Positions 46,460 to 54,781 are shown, counted from the stretch's first letter. The stretch: DNA of 64,000 nt from Curtobacterium sp. S6 (GCF_000710345.2 NZ_JHEL01000015.1:558001-622000), one strand, 5' to 3'. Notes: generated by a model not told the origin, from the sequence alone. Translations and numbers: made by a program.

Positions 46460-46891
46460 GTGATCGAGAAGAAGCCGTCCATCCTATTCGTCTGCGTCAA
46501 GAACGCAGGCAAGTCGCAGATGGCCGCCGCACTCATGCGCCAGGTCGCCGGCAACTCCGTCCGGGTGCACTCGGCGGGCACCTCCCCCGGGACGGGGCTC
46601 AATGCCCTGTCCGCTGCCTCTGTCGCCGAGGTCGGGGCGAGCATGGCCGACGAGCACCCGAAGCCGATCGATCCCACTATGTTGCAGACTGCGGACCGCG
46701 TCGTCGTAATCGGCGACGAGGCTGTCGTCGAGCCCGTGCCGGGGATGGCCGGGACTATCGAGAAATGGACGATCGACGAGCCCTCGGCGCGAGGGATCGA
46801 GGGCGAGGAACGAATGCGCCTGGTCCGCGACGAGCTCGCCGAGAAGGTGCGCCAACTTGTCGGCGAACTCGCTGCAGGGCCCGTGGCCTGA
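46460..46891 (+). CDS. arsC: mycothiol-type arsenate reductase ArsC
   Basis: 143 residues from GTG 46460. The P-loop VCVKNAGKSQMAAA has Lys where thioredoxin-type ArsC has Arg, and the MGCGDACP resolving cysteines are absent. Both points fit the mycothiol/mycoredoxin-dependent class known from Corynebacterium (ArsC1/2). Third arsenate reductase domain of this element. Confidence 0.85.
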   Translation: MIEKKPSILFVCVKNAGKSQMAAALMRQVAGNSVRVHSAGTSPGTGLNALSAASVAEVGASMADEHPKPIDPTMLQTADRVVVIGDEAVVEPVPGMAGTIEKWTIDEPSARGIEGEERMRLVRDELAEKVRQLVGELAAGPVA

Positions 46892-46897
46892 GCTGGG

Positions 46898-48118
46898 TCA
46901 GGCCGCTCGCGAGGACGCGACGCCCGCCGAACGCGGGGTCCCCGTGGACGAGCTGGCGACCATGAGCACGGTCCCCACCGCGGCAACCGCGGCCAGGACC
47001 GCAAACCCGGTTGCGTAGCTACCGGTGACCTCGGCAAGGACCGCACCGGCCCCGGGAGCCAAGGCGGTGGCCAGCAGGACCGGGAGGCCGAGGACGCCGG
47101 AGAGGCGGCCGTATCCGCGCGCGCCCCACCGGTCGGTGACCGCGGTCGCCTGAAGCAGCGTCGCGATGCCGCGCCCGACCCCGGCGGTCATCGACGCCGC
47201 GACCAGCAGACCGACCGGCCCGGGGACCACAGCGAGCACCGCGGTGCTGACGGTGACGAGGCCGAACACGGTCGCGGTGCGCACGGTCAGCGAGGCATGC
47301 CGGGCAAGAGCGGTGTAGACGAGCCGACCGGCGACCTGACCGAGTCCGCCGAGGCCGAGCACCCAGGCGGCGGCCTGAGGACTCAGGCCGCGCTCGAGCA
47401 TAAGAGGCACCAGAGCCAGCAACGCAGCGTACATGGCCAAGGCGACCAAAGTCAGTCCAGCGGCAAGCCACCGGAACCGTGAGTCCCGGACGACGCCGGC
47501 AGCGTAGGCCTTCTCGGCCTCTGGCTCCTCCGCGTCGGCATGCACCGGGTGGGGCCAGGGGCGTCGCAGCACGAGCGAGTGGATCGGGACGGTGAGGGCC
47601 GCCAGCACGACCGCCGCCCAGAAGTACGTGCCTCGCCATCCCAGCTGTTCATACGCAACTGCGGTCAACGGCGCGAAGACCGTGCTCGCCAGTCCGGCCA
47701 CCAGCGTCAGCGTGGTCAGCGCGCCGAGCCGGCCGGCAGCGAACCAGCCGGTGATCGCGGCGAAGGCCGGCGGATAGAGGACTCCGGCCATGGCGACTCC
47801 GGCCAGCGCCCAGCCGACGATGAACACCAGCAGGTTCGTCGACGCGGCGATCACCACCAGCGACACGACGCCGAGACCCGAGCCAGCGGTCATGACGAGA
47901 CGGGGTCCGTGCCGATCGATGAAGCGCCCGACCGGCACCCCGGCCAACGCCGACACGGCCAGGGCCACAGAGAACGCCGAGGTGACGGCCACCGGCGACC
48001 AGCCGGTATCCACGCTGATCCGCGGAGCCAGGACCGGGAAAGCGTAGTAGAGCAAGCCCCACGAGACGATCTCGGTCACGCACAGCGCAGCCAGCACCAT
48101 TGCCCGCCCAGGCTGCAC
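46898..48118 (-). CDS. MFS transporter of the ars region
   Basis: 406 residues from GTG 48118, 8 bases after the previous stop; ATGs at 48166 and 48199 are alternatives that would overlap that gene. Twelve helices with VLAALCVTEIVSWGLLYYAF at the start and motif A-like GRFIDRHGPRLVMTAG. Co-transcribed with two flavoproteins, so it may export an arsenic species they produce. Its stop faces that of arsC (7 bases). Confidence 0.75.
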   Translation of the reverse strand: MQPGRAMVLAALCVTEIVSWGLLYYAFPVLAPRISVDTGWSPVAVTSAFSVALAVSALAGVPVGRFIDRHGPRLVMTAGSGLGVVSLVVIAASTNLLVFIVGWALAGVAMAGVLYPPAFAAITGWFAAGRLGALTTLTLVAGLASTVFAPLTAVAYEQLGWRGTYFWAAVVLAALTVPIHSLVLRRPWPHPVHADAEEPEAEKAYAAGVVRDSRFRWLAAGLTLVALAMYAALLALVPLMLERGLSPQAAAWVLGLGGLGQVAGRLVYTALARHASLTVRTATVFGLVTVSTAVLAVVPGPVGLLVAASMTAGVGRGIATLLQATAVTDRWGARGYGRLSGVLGLPVLLATALAPGAGAVLAEVTGSYATGFAVLAAVAAVGTVLMVASSSTGTPRSAGVASSRAA

Positions 48119-48125
48119 AGCAGCC

Positions 48126-49190
48126 TCAGCCAACGACGACGCCTCGCAGTTGCCTGGCCAGGGCATCGACGACGTAACCCGCGTCGCGGTGGACTCCACG
48201 CAGGGTGTTCGACGAGAACGAGCGCTGGAACTCCAGGCCCAGGAAGGCTAGGCCGGGCCGCACGGTCGAGACGCCGCGATCGTGCCTCGGCGCGCCGGAC
48301 TCGTCGAGGACGCCGAGGGATCGCAGGTACGGCAGGTGCGGCCGATAGCCGGTCGCGAAGACCACCGAGTCCACGCGCTCCCGCGAGCCGCCAGGCCACA
48401 CGACGCCGTCCGGGACGTACTCCGCGAACATCGGTCGCTCGTCTGGATGCGCTGCCTCGAGCGCCGCCCTGTACTTTCCGGCGTCGATGACCGGTGTGCC
48501 TGTGATAATCCTGTTCAGGACCGACGGCGGCAGGAGGTCGGCGCGGGTGAGTCGCAACCACCAGTGCAGGTCACGCCCGGCGATGACCTGCGGCGCGTAC
48601 CGGACCCGGTCCCGCACCGCCAGCGAGGCCTGGGCGTGGTCGGCGAGCTCGTGGGCGATCTGGACGGCGGAGTTGCCCGCCCCGACGACCACGACCCGCT
48701 GACCGGCGAACTCCTCGGGCGACCGGTAGTCGGCCACGTGCAGGACCCGGCCCTGGAATGCCTCCCTGCCTGGGATCGTCGGCACGTAGGGGCTGGCAAA
48801 CGAACCCGAGGCAGCGATGAGCGCGTCCCCAACCAGGCGGCTCCCGTCGGCCAGATCCACGGCAAAGCCCGGGCCGTCGGCGGCGACCTCGGTGACGCGG
48901 GCACCAGTGCGGACCTCGACGCCCAGCCACTCTGCGTAGCTGCGCAAGTAGTCGGCGACCTCGTCGCGTCCCGGGTACCCGTCGGGGTCGCCGGGGAACG
49001 GGTGACCCGGGAAGGCGCTGTACCGGCGCGGAGAGAACAGCCGCAGGCTGTCGTAGTAGCGCGGCCACGACCCGACTGGCTCGTCACCGGCCTCGAGCAC
49101 CACCGGCTCCCAGCCTCGGTCGCGCCCGGCACGGGCCGCGGCGAGGCCGGACTGCCCGCCGCCCACGATCAGCAGGCGACCGCGGCTCAT
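48126..49190 (-). CDS. FAD/NAD(P)-binding oxidoreductase, ArsO-like
   Basis: 354 residues from ATG 49190. FAD site LLIVGGGQSGLAAARAGRDR, NADPH site VVVVGAGNSAVQIAHELAD, then VFATGYRPHLPYLRSLG. Related to the ArsO-like gene at 44855 but clearly distinct. Its ATG overlaps the stop of the upstream flavoprotein (ATGA). Probably part of arsenic metabolism. Confidence 0.8.
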   Translation of the reverse strand: MSRGRLLIVGGGQSGLAAARAGRDRGWEPVVLEAGDEPVGSWPRYYDSLRLFSPRRYSAFPGHPFPGDPDGYPGRDEVADYLRSYAEWLGVEVRTGARVTEVAADGPGFAVDLADGSRLVGDALIAASGSFASPYVPTIPGREAFQGRVLHVADYRSPEEFAGQRVVVVGAGNSAVQIAHELADHAQASLAVRDRVRYAPQVIAGRDLHWWLRLTRADLLPPSVLNRIITGTPVIDAGKYRAALEAAHPDERPMFAEYVPDGVVWPGGSRERVDSVVFATGYRPHLPYLRSLGVLDESGAPRHDRGVSTVRPGLAFLGLEFQRSFSSNTLRGVHRDAGYVVDALARQLRGVVVG

Positions 49191-50515
49191 CCGTCGGTCC
49201 TCGTGCCGATCTGGACCAGCTGGGGCGCGGGTGTGCAGCACCCGCCCGACGTCGCCTGCTCCGGGGCGTCGAACAGGCCGGACCCGCCGCACACGCCGGT
49301 GTCGGGCAGCTCCAGCTCGACACGGTCAGCCGCCTCGTGATCCCCGGCGAGCTCGGCGACGACGCTGCGGACCTGCTCGTATCCGGTCATCGCCAGGAAC
49401 GTCGGCGCGCGGCCGTAGGACTTCGCGCCGACGATGTAGAAGCCCGGCTCCGGGTGGGCGAGGTCAGCGGCTCCCGTGGCGCGCACTGAGCCGCAGGAGT
49501 GAAGGTTCGGGTCGACTTCAGTGGCGACCTTCGTCGGAGCCTGCAGGCGGACGTCGAGGTCGAGGCGGACCTCGGAGAGGAACGACAGGTCCGGTCGGAA
49601 GCCCGTCGCGACGACCACTCGGTCCGCGGGCTCGAGCCGCCGCCCGTCTTCGCCCACCAAGACTGCCCGACCATCCTCGACGAGGACCCGCTCGACGCGG
49701 AACCCGGTGACGAGGTCGACGTAGCCGTCCTCGACGGCCTTCTTCGCCCGCTGGCCCAGGTCACCGCGCTCGGGCAACTCGTCAGCCGACCCGCCACCGA
49801 AGGCGTTGCCGACGGTACCGCGGCGCAGCGCCCAGGTCACCCGGGTGCCTGGCTCGCGGCGGACCACTGCCGCGAGGTCGCCGATTGCTGTCGCGGCCGA
49901 GTGGCCGCTGCCGACCACGACGACGTGCTTGCCAGCCAGTTCGGCGGCCTCGTCGCGGCTCGGCGTGCGGTGATCAAGCAGGCCGGCTTCGACGGCGGCG
50001 TGTTCGCCGAGGGCGGGCAGTCCCTCCGCGCCCGCCGGGCTCGGGGCCCGCCAGGTCCCGGAGGCGTCGACGACGGCCTGGGCTTCGAGCCTCTCTTCTT
50101 CGCCGTCAGCGCGGCGGACGTGGACGACGAACGGCTGCTCCGCGCGGCCGGCGTCGACGGAAAGGTCGCGGCCCTTACGGCCCACGCCGACGACGCGGTA
50201 GCCGTACCGGACACGGTCGCTCAGAGTCTCGGCCAGCGGCGTCAGGTACTCCTCGACCCACTGGGCCCCGGTCGGGTAGCCGGTCTCGGGCGCGCTCCAA
50301 CCGGTCGGCTCGAGCAGCCGGCGCGACGCTGGGTCAATGAGTTCAGACCATGGCGAGAACAGGCGGACGTGGCCCCACTCGGCCACGGCCGACGCTGGAC
50401 CGTCGCCCGACTCCAGAACCAGGGACTCCAGGCCTCGCTCGAGCAGATGAGCGGCGGCGGCCAGGCCCTGCGGACCGGCTCCGATGATGACGACGGGATT
50501 CACTTCAACCTCCAT
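49187..50515 (-). CDS. FAD-dependent oxidoreductase with Cys-rich C-terminus
   Basis: 442 residues from ATG 50515. VVIIGAGPQGLAAAAHLLER at the N-terminus and VVVVGSGHSAATAIGDLAAV mid-chain, then VVATGFRPDLSFL. The last 40 residues add GVCGGSGLF and SGGCCTPAP, a Cys motif that could bind metal(loid). First gene of the operon, divergent from arsR with two ars operators between. Enzymatic substrate unknown. Confidence 0.8.
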   Translation of the reverse strand: MEVEVNPVVIIGAGPQGLAAAAHLLERGLESLVLESGDGPASAVAEWGHVRLFSPWSELIDPASRRLLEPTGWSAPETGYPTGAQWVEEYLTPLAETLSDRVRYGYRVVGVGRKGRDLSVDAGRAEQPFVVHVRRADGEEERLEAQAVVDASGTWRAPSPAGAEGLPALGEHAAVEAGLLDHRTPSRDEAAELAGKHVVVVGSGHSAATAIGDLAAVVRREPGTRVTWALRRGTVGNAFGGGSADELPERGDLGQRAKKAVEDGYVDLVTGFRVERVLVEDGRAVLVGEDGRRLEPADRVVVATGFRPDLSFLSEVRLDLDVRLQAPTKVATEVDPNLHSCGSVRATGAADLAHPEPGFYIVGAKSYGRAPTFLAMTGYEQVRSVVAELAGDHEAADRVELELPDTGVCGGSGLFDAPEQATSGGCCTPAPQLVQIGTRTDG

Positions 50516-50518
50516 GTA

Positions 50519-50568
50519 TTGATGTTCTTCGATGGGTCGAGCTTGCCTCACGTATCGACAGATGTCAA
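50519..50568. promoter_or_regulatory. paired ArsR operators in the arsR divergent promoter
   Basis: Complement of 50519-50533 reads ATCGAAGAACATCAA; 50554-50568 reads ATCGACAGATGTCAA. GCCTCACG (50545-50552) and CGTGAGGC (50571-50578) form a further inverted repeat around the second. Confidence 0.65.
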
Positions 50569-50589
50569 TGCGTGAGGCAGAATGGAGGC

Positions 50590-50934
50590 ATGAGCACTCC
50601 CCCAGCCATCGAATCCGCGGCCGACGTCGCGCCCTGCTGCGTCCTCGGCGAGACGATCGACGACACGGTCGCCCAGGATCTCGCCAGGGTGTTCAAGGCC
50701 CTCGGCGACCCCACCCGGGTCAAGCTCATGTCCCTCATTGCCGGAAGCAGCGCGGGCGAGATGTGCGTCTGCGATCTCACCGAGCCCGTCGGGCTATCAC
50801 AGCCGACCGTCTCCCACCACATGAAGCTGCTCGTCGAGGCCGGCCTCGTCGAGCGCGAGCAGCGCGGCCGCTGGGCCTACTACCGGCCCACCATCGACAC
50901 TCTCGCCGCCGCAGCCAAGGCGCTCATCACCTGA
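50590..50934 (+). CDS. arsR: ArsR arsenite-sensing repressor
   Basis: 114 residues from ATG 50590 (GGAGG 1-5 bases upstream region). As(III) site GEMCVCDL, recognition helix GLSQPTVSHHMKLL, then YYRPTIDTLAAAAKALIT. Another CC lies near the N-terminus (APCCVL). Stop overlaps the next ATG (TGATG). Confidence 0.94.
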   Translation: MSTPPAIESAADVAPCCVLGETIDDTVAQDLARVFKALGDPTRVKLMSLIAGSSAGEMCVCDLTEPVGLSQPTVSHHMKLLVEAGLVEREQRGRWAYYRPTIDTLAAAAKALIT

Positions 50935-51449
50935 TGGAAGGCGTGTCGACCAGGCCCATGACGCCGACCGACTGGCCCGCCGTCGAGGCCATCTACCAAG
51001 CAGGCATCGCGTCCGGGCACGCCACCTTCGAGACCGAACCGCCGCCTGACTGGTACACGTTCGCGTCGAGCAAGCGCCCGGACCTCATGCTCGTCGCCGT
51101 CGGCGGTGACGACTGCGTCCTCGGCTGGGCCGCAGCCGGCCCCGTCTCGACCCGCGCCGTCTACCGAGGTGTCGTCGAGCACTCGGTGTACGTCGATCCC
51201 GACGCGGCCGGATGTGGCGTCGGTTCACGGCTCCTCGCCGACTTCCTCGGCGTCGCCGACCGATCAGGCGTCTGGACGCTCCAGTCCTCGGTCTTCCCCG
51301 AGAACGCAACCAGCCTCAGGCTCCACCAGAGAGCTGGCTTCAGGGTTGTCGGACGGCGCGAGCTCATCGGGCTGATGCCGTGCGGACCTCTTGCCGGTCA
51401 GTGGCGGGACACCGTGCTCATCGAGAGACGTGTCCCCAAGTCTGGCTGA
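50934..51449 (+). CDS. GNAT acetyltransferase, ArsN-like
   Basis: 171 residues from ATG 50934. PAT/Bar-like GNAT fold: TDWPAVEAIYQAGIASGHAT and FETEPPPDW at the start, acetyl-CoA loop DPDAAGCGVGSRLL, then HQRAGFRVVGRRELIG. ArsN1 proteins of ars operons acetylate the arsenic antibiotic arsinothricin; phosphinothricin is the alternative substrate. Coupled to arsR. Confidence 0.85.
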   Translation: MEGVSTRPMTPTDWPAVEAIYQAGIASGHATFETEPPPDWYTFASSKRPDLMLVAVGGDDCVLGWAAAGPVSTRAVYRGVVEHSVYVDPDAAGCGVGSRLLADFLGVADRSGVWTLQSSVFPENATSLRLHQRAGFRVVGRRELIGLMPCGPLAGQWRDTVLIERRVPKSG

Positions 51450-51572
51450 GTTCTTCCCTGACAAGGCAAAGAAATCGCATCGCAACGCCTGAACCAAGGC
51501 GACAGCCTGCGGAAACCACGTCGCAGCGACCGCGTCGACCAGGACCAGCCTGTGCTACCTTGAGAGCACTAC

Positions 51573-51609
51573 ATCCCCCACGCCTCTCCACGATGCGCAC
51601 TTGGGGGAT
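51573..51609. terminator. terminator between arsN-like and hypothetical genes
   Basis: ATCCCCCA (51573-51580) pairs with TGGGGGAT (51602-51609), followed by TTTTC. Serves the plus-strand arsR operon; the minus-strand gene ends at 51633. Confidence 0.6.
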
Positions 51610-51632
51610 TTTCTCTGCCCATGTTTGCAAGT

Positions 51633-52607
51633 TCAGACCTGTCGGTGCTGAGCCTTATCGAGCTCCGCCAGCACCCGGCTTGGATTCTTGATGAGGTCGA
51701 ACAGGCTGCTTACCCGGCGCGCCCACCGCGCTGGGTCGTCACCCTCAGCAAACGCGGCAGCCGAGGCGAATTGGTCATGGAGGTTGACCGGTAATCGGTC
51801 AGCCAGCTCCGTACCGAGCTCGCCAGCGAGGCCGGCTCGAGGAGACGAAGGCCGCAAGAATCTGCCCAGCTTCCCGGTCGCTGGGACCGGTTTGTCCGAT
51901 GCACCCTCAAGGGCTGCGACGGCGTCAATCACCCAGTCGGCCTTCCAGGAATCCGAGAGCGGCACGGCGACCCGCTGGACCCCGGCGATCGCATCTCGTC
52001 CCAGCGCCAGGGAGAGCCCTCCGGGGTCCTCGTGGTAGTTGAGGTACCGGGTGACGTCGACTCCTGGAGGACAGACCTCGGCGAGGACGACGTCGCCGAG
52101 CCAGTTGCTGGGATCGACGATCCAGCCCTCCCGCTCGGTGACAGATGGCTTCAGGTGCACTCGGTAGAGGTAGAACTGGCTGCCGTGGTCAGCCTGGTCG
52201 CGCATTCGCCGCAGCATGTTGTGGACCGCGGCCTCGTACGTGCCGACATGGAGCGCCTTCGCCTGCTGCCTCGCGGCCCACGCGGCGACCCTCTCGTCGC
52301 CGCCCATCATCCTTCGGATCCCAGGCGTCAGGTCCGCCGCCGGGTCGAACTCGCTTGTCGGCCAGTCCGGCTGCGTGCTCGTGTGGTACCAGGAGAACTG
52401 AGCGACTTGGTCGTCGTTCAGGGCCGGGTCGCCAGCATCGACCGTCACGCGTGGTGCGTCCTCGTGCTCGCACGTCAAGCCGCAACCGGGGCACTTCTCT
52501 CCGCTCTGCTCCCAGCGGTCGATCCAGTCCAGGTCGACGACGAAACAATGGCCGCAGCCGGTACACAGCATGCGCCGATCGCGCCAGAAGTTGATGAATC
52601 GTTCCAT
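51633..52607 (-). CDS. hypothetical protein with N-terminal zinc ribbon
   Basis: 324 residues from ATG 52607; the longer open frame runs into antisense of the mutM fragment. N-terminus: RRMLCTGCGHCFVVDL and GEKCPGCGLTCEHEDA, a zinc ribbon. Then FSWYHTSTQPDWP and KALHVGTYEAAVHNMLRRM with FYLYRVHLKP, where HTST, HVGT and YRV recall ADP-ribosyltransferase-like folds (Tpt1/RES type); this is a weak inference. Acidic helical C-terminus. Alone at the right end of element 2; no partner visible. Confidence 0.5.
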   Translation of the reverse strand: MERFINFWRDRRMLCTGCGHCFVVDLDWIDRWEQSGEKCPGCGLTCEHEDAPRVTVDAGDPALNDDQVAQFSWYHTSTQPDWPTSEFDPAADLTPGIRRMMGGDERVAAWAARQQAKALHVGTYEAAVHNMLRRMRDQADHGSQFYLYRVHLKPSVTEREGWIVDPSNWLGDVVLAEVCPPGVDVTRYLNYHEDPGGLSLALGRDAIAGVQRVAVPLSDSWKADWVIDAVAALEGASDKPVPATGKLGRFLRPSSPRAGLAGELGTELADRLPVNLHDQFASAAAFAEGDDPARWARRVSSLFDLIKNPSRVLAELDKAQHRQV

Positions 52608-52735
52608 GGCTCCATTGTCTCGGCAAATCTCGTGGAGCCGTGGGACCCAGGACGGCACGAATCTCTCGTAGCTATGGAAAGTGTGCGAGGATCTCGTCCG
52701 GCCAGTCGTAGTCGTGCCGGGCACAACCGCCGAAG

Positions 52736-52870
52736 CTAGCGTTTCCGTTGGCAGCGCGGGCAAAAATGGCTCGAGCGGTTCCTGAACTTCTCCCGTACGA
52801 TTGGAGTACCGCAACGGTTGCACGGGTGACCTTCCCGCCCATAGACATTCAACGCATAACGTCCCGACTC
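52736..52870 (-). pseudogene. mutM: mutM 3' end carried by element 2 (zinc finger fragment)
   Basis: Minus strand: [44 protein letters not shown], stop. A complete zinc finger, closest to the functional one at 59206 (same CCATAGACATTCAA in the DNA). One change, F-R-N-R for F-M-N-R, alters the conserved Met. It would have been mutM's end before element 3 entered. Confidence 0.88.
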
Positions 52871-53000
52871 CACACGATTGAGACGTTCATGTACTGCGAG
52901 TCGACTCGCCAATCGACTCGCAATTGAAGAGGCACTCGACTCGCACTCCCATTCCAGCAGCGCCGGACGCACTGAAGAGCACGATACAGGTGTGAGTCGC
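52863..53000. repeat. att junction and GAGTCG arm of element 3
   Basis: Crossover CCCGACTC (52863-52870), then the perfect palindrome GCGAGTCGACTCGC, CAATCGACTCGC, and CACTCGACTCGCACTCCC, ending GCCGGACGCACTGAAGAGC. Same order as at 19730. The arm is the clearest of the three. Confidence 0.78.
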
Positions 53001-53078
53001 CGGGTGGTCCGGATGCTTCGACGGAGGCATTCGGCCGCGGCGGCGACGTCGAGCCATCCCTCATCGCGCGCGCTCCTC
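53000..53078 (-). pseudogene. remnant 5' end of the element HTH gene (element 3)
   Basis: Minus strand reads [17 protein letters not shown], then loses the family sequence. Here the frame stays open from about 53182 through the GAGTCG arm into the mutM zinc finger at 52736, making a chimeric 148-codon frame; expression is doubtful. Confidence 0.55.
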
Positions 53079-53133
53079 CAGATCTTCGACACCTGCCGGT
53101 CACCCGCCTTGGACGCTCGCCCTACAATGTTCT

Positions 53134-53172
53134 GAGACCGGACCTCTCGCGCGATCGGGGAGGTCGGGTCTC
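53134..53172. terminator. conserved left-end hairpin of element 3
   Basis: GAGACCGGACCTC (53134-53146) pairs with GAGGTCGGGTCTC (53160-53172) with one mismatch. Counterpart of 20026-20062. Between here and 53338 I see no gene. Confidence 0.6.
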
Positions 53173-53338
53173 GTCCTGCCAAAGGGATGTCTGCGAGACG
53201 GCGTCGCGGCTACTGCTTGACGAACCGCGTGCACGACGTCGACCTGAGCGCCCACGCGGCGTCCTACCTCACGCCGACCGCTCTGATGACGAACGGCGTG
53301 ACTCGCACTCCTTGCCGACCACGCTCGTACGGGCCTGG

Positions 53339-54262
53339 TCAGCCCTGTGCGGTCGATGCGTCGGGCTCATCGTCTGCCGAGCGCGGCGACTCTGCGCCGC
53401 AGCAGTCCTCGGTCGTCATCCGGGCCGACGTCCGACGTCGCCGTTGGAGCGCCCCGACCACTAGGGCCAGCAGCACCGCTGCGATGGAGAGTCCAGTAAT
53501 GAGGACGGTCTGTCCCTGGAGCCAGCCGGACACCGCCGCGGAGACGGCGGCGATCCCGTCGGTGCGGCCGGAGGCCGGGGCGTCGCTGGTGGCGGCCGGA
53601 AACCAGTACCACGTCAGGTAGATCCCGGTGAGCACGAGGACGGCGGCGGTGACTTTGGGGCCGTAGCGAGCGAGTGCCGCGACGCGTCGGGTGAGCAGGG
53701 AGCCAGCGGTGGCCGTGGTCATGGCGACGAGCAGCAGGACGGTGGCCGAGCCGGCGGCGTAGACGCCGAAGACGAGGAGCAGGCCGGAGAAGCTGGCGGT
53801 GGCCTGGGCCTGAGCGATGACCGCGAGGAGGACCCCGACGGTGCACGACAATGACGCCGCCGCGTAGCCGACACCGAAGACGACCATTCGGACAGTGCTT
53901 GGCAGCCTCTCGGTCGCTCGGCCGGGGATGCTGGGCAGTCGAAGGGAAATCGATCGGCCGGCCAGCATCGCCGCGCCGAGCAGCACCAGCACGGCTCCGA
54001 CGGCGAGCCCGAGCGCTGGAGCCGCCTGAATCAAGCCCCGTGCCCCGGCGCTCACCACGACCCCGGCCAGCGCAAGCGTGCCTGCGAACCCGATCGACAG
54101 CGCGAGCCCTGCCCGCAGGGCCCGCAGAACGCGGACCGAGACCGGGGAGGCGTCGGCGTCACCCAGCGTATGGGCGATCCATGCCGGGAGTAGCGCGAAG
54201 CCGCAGGGGTTGACCGGGGCGATCATGCCGGCGGCGAAGGCGAGGGCGAGCAGGCCGCCCAT
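53339..54262 (-). CDS. CcdA/DsbD-like membrane thiol-redox protein
   Basis: 307 residues. About six helices, with the paired cysteines of CcdA: IAPVNPCGFALLPAW in helix 1 and AASLSCTVGVLL in helix 4. The cytoplasmic tail adds EDCCGAE. Carries reducing power across the membrane, presumably to the redoxin encoded just upstream. Such CcdA-redoxin pairs accompany actinobacterial merA genes. Confidence 0.82.
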   Translation of the reverse strand: MGGLLALAFAAGMIAPVNPCGFALLPAWIAHTLGDADASPVSVRVLRALRAGLALSIGFAGTLALAGVVVSAGARGLIQAAPALGLAVGAVLVLLGAAMLAGRSISLRLPSIPGRATERLPSTVRMVVFGVGYAAASLSCTVGVLLAVIAQAQATASFSGLLLVFGVYAAGSATVLLLVAMTTATAGSLLTRRVAALARYGPKVTAAVLVLTGIYLTWYWFPAATSDAPASGRTDGIAAVSAAVSGWLQGQTVLITGLSIAAVLLALVVGALQRRRRTSARMTTEDCCGAESPRSADDEPDASTAQG

Positions 54263-54265
54263 GGC

Positions 54266-54781
54266 TCAAGCCCCGGCCTTCGCGAGCTCGGCGGTGATCG
54301 TCTCGGCATCGGGGTCCGTGGCGCGGAAGGTCACCTGGCCGTCGGCGTCGACGACGATGAGGGTGGACAGAGCAGCGACTTTGAACCGCTGGGACACGGC
54401 CGCGCCCTCGTCGATGGCGGCCGGGACGTGCTCGGCCCCGACGTACTCCATGAAGCCCTCGATGGTCTCCTCGGACTCGCGCGGATCCATGTCGACGGCG
54501 AGGAAACTGGCCTCGTTGCCGTTCTCGTCTGCGATGGTGACCGCTTCGCCGAGGAAGCGGACGCCATTGACACATTCGCCGCAGCCGACGGAGAAGAAGA
54601 ACACCGCGGTGGGCTTCCCGGCGGCGGGCAGGCTGATCTGCTGGCCATCGAGAGCGGCCACCGTCACCGGTCCATCGCTCTCGGCCGCGTCGCTGCTGCC
54701 GCAGCCGGTGAGACCCAACGACCCGACAGCCAGGACGCCTGCGATTGAGATCGCCGTCCGGCGGGAGATACGGTACGTCAT
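54266..54781 (-). CDS. thioredoxin-like (TlpA/redoxin) Tat lipoprotein
   Basis: 171 residues. RRTAISIAGVLAVGSLGLTG followed by Cys is a Tat signal with lipobox. The redox site is FFFSVGCGECVNGV (CGEC). Extracellular, probably keeps mercury-binding thiols reduced or traps Hg(II). Three bases from the CcdA-like start and overlapping the small membrane gene by 4 bases. Confidence 0.82.
   Translation of the reverse strand: MTYRISRRTAISIAGVLAVGSLGLTGCGSSDAAESDGPVTVAALDGQQISLPAAGKPTAVFFFSVGCGECVNGVRFLGEAVTIADENGNEASFLAVDMDPRESEETIEGFMEYVGAEHVPAAIDEGAAVSQRFKVAALSTLIVVDADGQVTFRATDPDAETITAELAKAGA

Larger units (their letters stand above)
19738..52863. mobile_element. mutM-integrated element 2 (metal and arsenic resistance cargo)
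   Basis: About 33.1 kb between the mutM fragments at 19597 and 52736. Left end: GAGTCG arm, HTH remnant and a conserved hairpin, all shared with element 3. Right end: replacement mutM 3' end starting CTAGCG. Cargo is a dense set of zinc/cadmium, copper and arsenic resistance genes. No recombinase or conjugation gene is visible, so mobilisation would have to be in trans. Confidence 0.75.
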
